A stretch of DNA of 32,897 bases. Origin: Candidatus Sumerlaeota bacterium. Its GTDB lineage: Bacteria; Sumerlaeota; Sumerlaeia; JAPLSS01. The notes beneath the pieces are model-generated. The model did no database searches. It was not told the origin of the DNA and worked only from the letters and a program-made list of their open reading frames with translations. The position numbers and the translations under genes are program-made. Numbering within the stretch: position 1 is the stretch's first letter; every line of letters begins with the position of its first letter. The stretch lies in assembly GCA_026398515.1 (NCBI GenBank), contig JAPLSS010000758.1, positions 1-32,897 of the forward strand. The letters run 5' to 3'. Shown here piece by piece: positions 31,329-32,897 of this stretch.

Positions 31329-32597
31329 ATGACGGACAAACCCGTTCCCCCGGCCGAATCTCAGGAAGGGCCGGTGGAGATTCCCGCCGAGATCGCCGAG
31401 GACTGGGCCCGGATTCGCGAAGGGGCCGAGGAGTTGATTCCCGAGCGCGATTGGGTGGACAAACTGGTTCGCTCCAGACGCGAGAAGCGCCCTCTGCGCG
31501 TGAAACTGGGATGCGACCCGTCGTCGCCCGATTTGCACATCGGCCATTCGGTGGTCCTGCGCAAACTGCGCGAATTCCAGGACATGGGCCACCGGGTCGT
31601 CTTCATCATCGGCGACGCCACCGGGCGCATCGGCGACCCGACCGGCCGCTCGGAAACCCGCCCGCAGTTGACCGAGCAGCAAGTGAAGGCCAACGCCGAC
31701 ACGTATTTCCAGCAGGTCTTCCGCATCCTCGACGAGGCTAAGACGGAAATCGCTTTCAACAGCCAGTGGTTCCGCTCGCTGACGTTCGAGGACGCCATTC
31801 GGCTCTTGGCCCAGATGACCGTGGCGCGCATGCTCGAACGCGACGATTTCGAGAAGCGCCACGCCGCCGGCCATGCCATTCACCTGCACGAGTTCCTGTA
31901 TCCGCTGATGCAGGGATACGATTCGATCATGGTGCGCGCCGACATCGAAGCCGGCGGCACGGACCAGAAGTTCAACCTGCTGGTGGGGCGCGACTTGCAG
32001 CGCGAGGCGGGCCAGGAGCCGCAGGTGATCCTGACGATGCCGCTCCTGGTGGGGCTGGACGGCAAGAACAAGATGAGCAAGTCGCTCGGCAACCAAATCG
32101 GCATCTGCGAGCCGCCCGACCAGATCTTCGGCAAGGCGATGAGCATCACCGACGAGATGATGGAAGAGTATTACCGCCTGGCGCTGGGCTATCCGACGGC
32201 CGAAGCCCGCCGCCTGATGGAGGAATGCCGCGCCGGAACGGCCCATCCCCGCGATTTGAAGGCGCGCCTGGCGCGCGAACTGACCGCGCGTTACCACTCC
32301 GAGGCCGCCGCGCGGGAGGCCGAGAAGCGTTTCAACCGCGTCCACCGGGAACGCGAACGGCCCGAGGAGATGGAGGAGCTGAGGCTTCGCCTGGGGTCCG
32401 ACGGGAAACTGTGGATTTGCGAAGCGCTGGTGCAAGCCGAATTAAGCCGGTCGAACGGCGAAGCGCGCCGGCTCATCCGCCAGGGCGGATTGAAGATCGA
32501 CGGCCAGAGAGTCGACGACGAGATGCTGGAGTTGGGGCGCGGCTCGTTCGACGTGCAGGCCGGCCGGCGGCGGTTCCTGAAAATAACGTTGACTTGA
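31329..32597 (+). CDS. tyrS: Tyrosyl-tRNA synthetase
   Basis: A 422-residue class I aminoacyl-tRNA synthetase that charges tRNA-Tyr. GCDPSSPDLHIGHS contains the HIGH motif at 70-73. IGDATGRIGDPTGRSETRP and the tyrosine-site Q-GYDS region (LMQGYDSIMVRADIEAGG) follow. The KMSKS motif is at 248-252 and an S4 RNA-binding domain at about 355-420. The W-D/N layout and ADIEAGGTDQKFN fit the TyrS type with KMSKS rather than the KFGKS type of E. coli. The first 25 residues are an acidic Pro/Glu-rich extension not needed for the fold. The ATG at 31329 has a weak upstream AGGACGG. Confidence 0.95.
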   Translation: MTDKPVPPAESQEGPVEIPAEIAEDWARIREGAEELIPERDWVDKLVRSRREKRPLRVKLGCDPSSPDLHIGHSVVLRKLREFQDMGHRVVFIIGDATGRIGDPTGRSETRPQLTEQQVKANADTYFQQVFRILDEAKTEIAFNSQWFRSLTFEDAIRLLAQMTVARMLERDDFEKRHAAGHAIHLHEFLYPLMQGYDSIMVRADIEAGGTDQKFNLLVGRDLQREAGQEPQVILTMPLLVGLDGKNKMSKSLGNQIGICEPPDQIFGKAMSITDEMMEEYYRLALGYPTAEARRLMEECRAGTAHPRDLKARLARELTARYHSEAAAREAEKRFNRVHRERERPEEMEELRLRLGSDGKLWICEALVQAELSRSNGEARRLIRQGGLKIDGQRVDDEMLELGRGSFDVQAGRRRFLKITLT

Positions 32598-32770
32598 GCT
32601 CTCGACGGGCAAGAATGTCGAAGGTTTGAACCGCGTTGCCGTGACATGCAAGCCGCCTGCGCGGAAGGGGAGAGGCGGTTCCTGGCGGCAGGGGCGGCCC
32701 TGCCGGCGTCGAGGGTTCGCACGGACACGACGGTCCGCGCCACACTTCATCGAATGGGCAAAGACACCCC

Positions 32771-32897
32771 ATGCTGAAGCAACTGCGATCGAAGCGAGTG
32801 ATGAAGCGGGTCATGAAGGTCGTGCTGATCCTCGTCATTCCGTCCTTCGTGACGTTCTACGGCTGGTCGGCGCTCGATCAACGGCGTCGGGAAGGTG
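32771..32897 (+). CDS. SurA/PpiD-like periplasmic chaperone-isomerase, N-terminus only
   Basis: The last 127 bases encode a start, MLKQLRSKRVMKRVMKVVLI, then LVIPSFVTFYGWSALDQRR, open to the window edge. Basic residues followed by one hydrophobic segment and a short polar stretch match the N-terminal anchor of SurA_N/PpiD-type peptidyl-prolyl isomerases. Only 42 codons are visible, so the call rests on this N-terminal pattern. The gap to tyrS (32598-32770) shows no gene and no clear terminator. Confidence 0.55.
   Translation, partial: MLKQLRSKRVMKRVMKVVLILVIPSFVTFYGWSALDQRRREG

Noticed and set aside
1-32897. tRNA, rRNA, riboswitch or replication origin
   Set aside because: I looked for tRNA-like cloverleafs, T-loop GTTCGA contexts, conserved rRNA segments, T-box features before tyrS and DnaA-box clusters and saw none that held up by eye.

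Overview
The window is a high-GC bacterial chromosome segment with genes on both strands. It has no rRNA, tRNA, phage or CRISPR signature. It is rich in secreted sugar-active enzymes and in dispersed intergenic palindromes. It carries type IV/type II secretion-style pseudopilins, an SBBP-type beta-propeller, a sulfatase-fold enzyme and a UroD-like protein. This mix, with pilin N-termini ending in AVPNFLEAQ, recalls uncultured lineages around Sumerlaeota, Hydrogenedentota, Lentisphaerota and Planctomycetota. That placement is an impression from gene style, not a computed assignment.

Layout. 1-2306: 5' part of mutS (minus strand, running off the left edge). 2561-3529: a squalene synthase of the type known from eukaryotes. 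3592-10263: a secreted carbohydrate block with a DUF5060/GH5-like hydrolase, a TIM-barrel glycosidase-like protein, an alpha/beta-hydrolase esterase and a second clan GH-A-like hydrolase. 10657-15436, all minus strand: FGGY sugar kinase, then an MNT/HEPN toxin-antitoxin-like pair, then a glycyl radical enzyme whose activase is not in the window. 15437-16338: a long intergenic stretch with a 208-bp nested palindrome and a 215-bp MITE-like element that has 23-bp terminal inverted repeats and a 9-bp target duplication. 16339-17951: two tandem pseudopilin paralogues, each with its own promoter and near-identical terminator. 18003-19711: sugar isomerase/epimerase and mannonate-oxidoreductase-like SDR. 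19901-21295: sulfatase-fold hydrolase with Thr in place of the formylglycine Cys. 21296-21859: a decayed YefM/PIN toxin-antitoxin locus. 21895-25700: seven-bladed propeller and GH42 beta-galactosidase. 25852-30530: inositol-monophosphatase-family enzyme, UroD-like protein, secreted GH-A-like protein with altered catalytic residues, nitroreductase. 30815-32897: housekeeping genes rpmE and tyrS and the start of a SurA/PpiD-like gene.

Functional reading. The accessory genes fit extracellular degradation of plant- or algal-type polysaccharide (mannan- or xylan-like backbones, galactosides, ester side groups), with intracellular use of the released sugars or uronates by kinase, SDR and isomerase. 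No SusC/D pair, sugar transporter or dedicated regulator is present here.

The most unusual layer is between the genes. Several families of hairpins share a fixed tail (for example CACTACGAAC or GGACTCCATAC), while the stem sequence changes from copy to copy and stays self-complementary. They sit directly against stop codons or just upstream of ribosome-binding sites, and one copy forms the broken end of a toxin gene.
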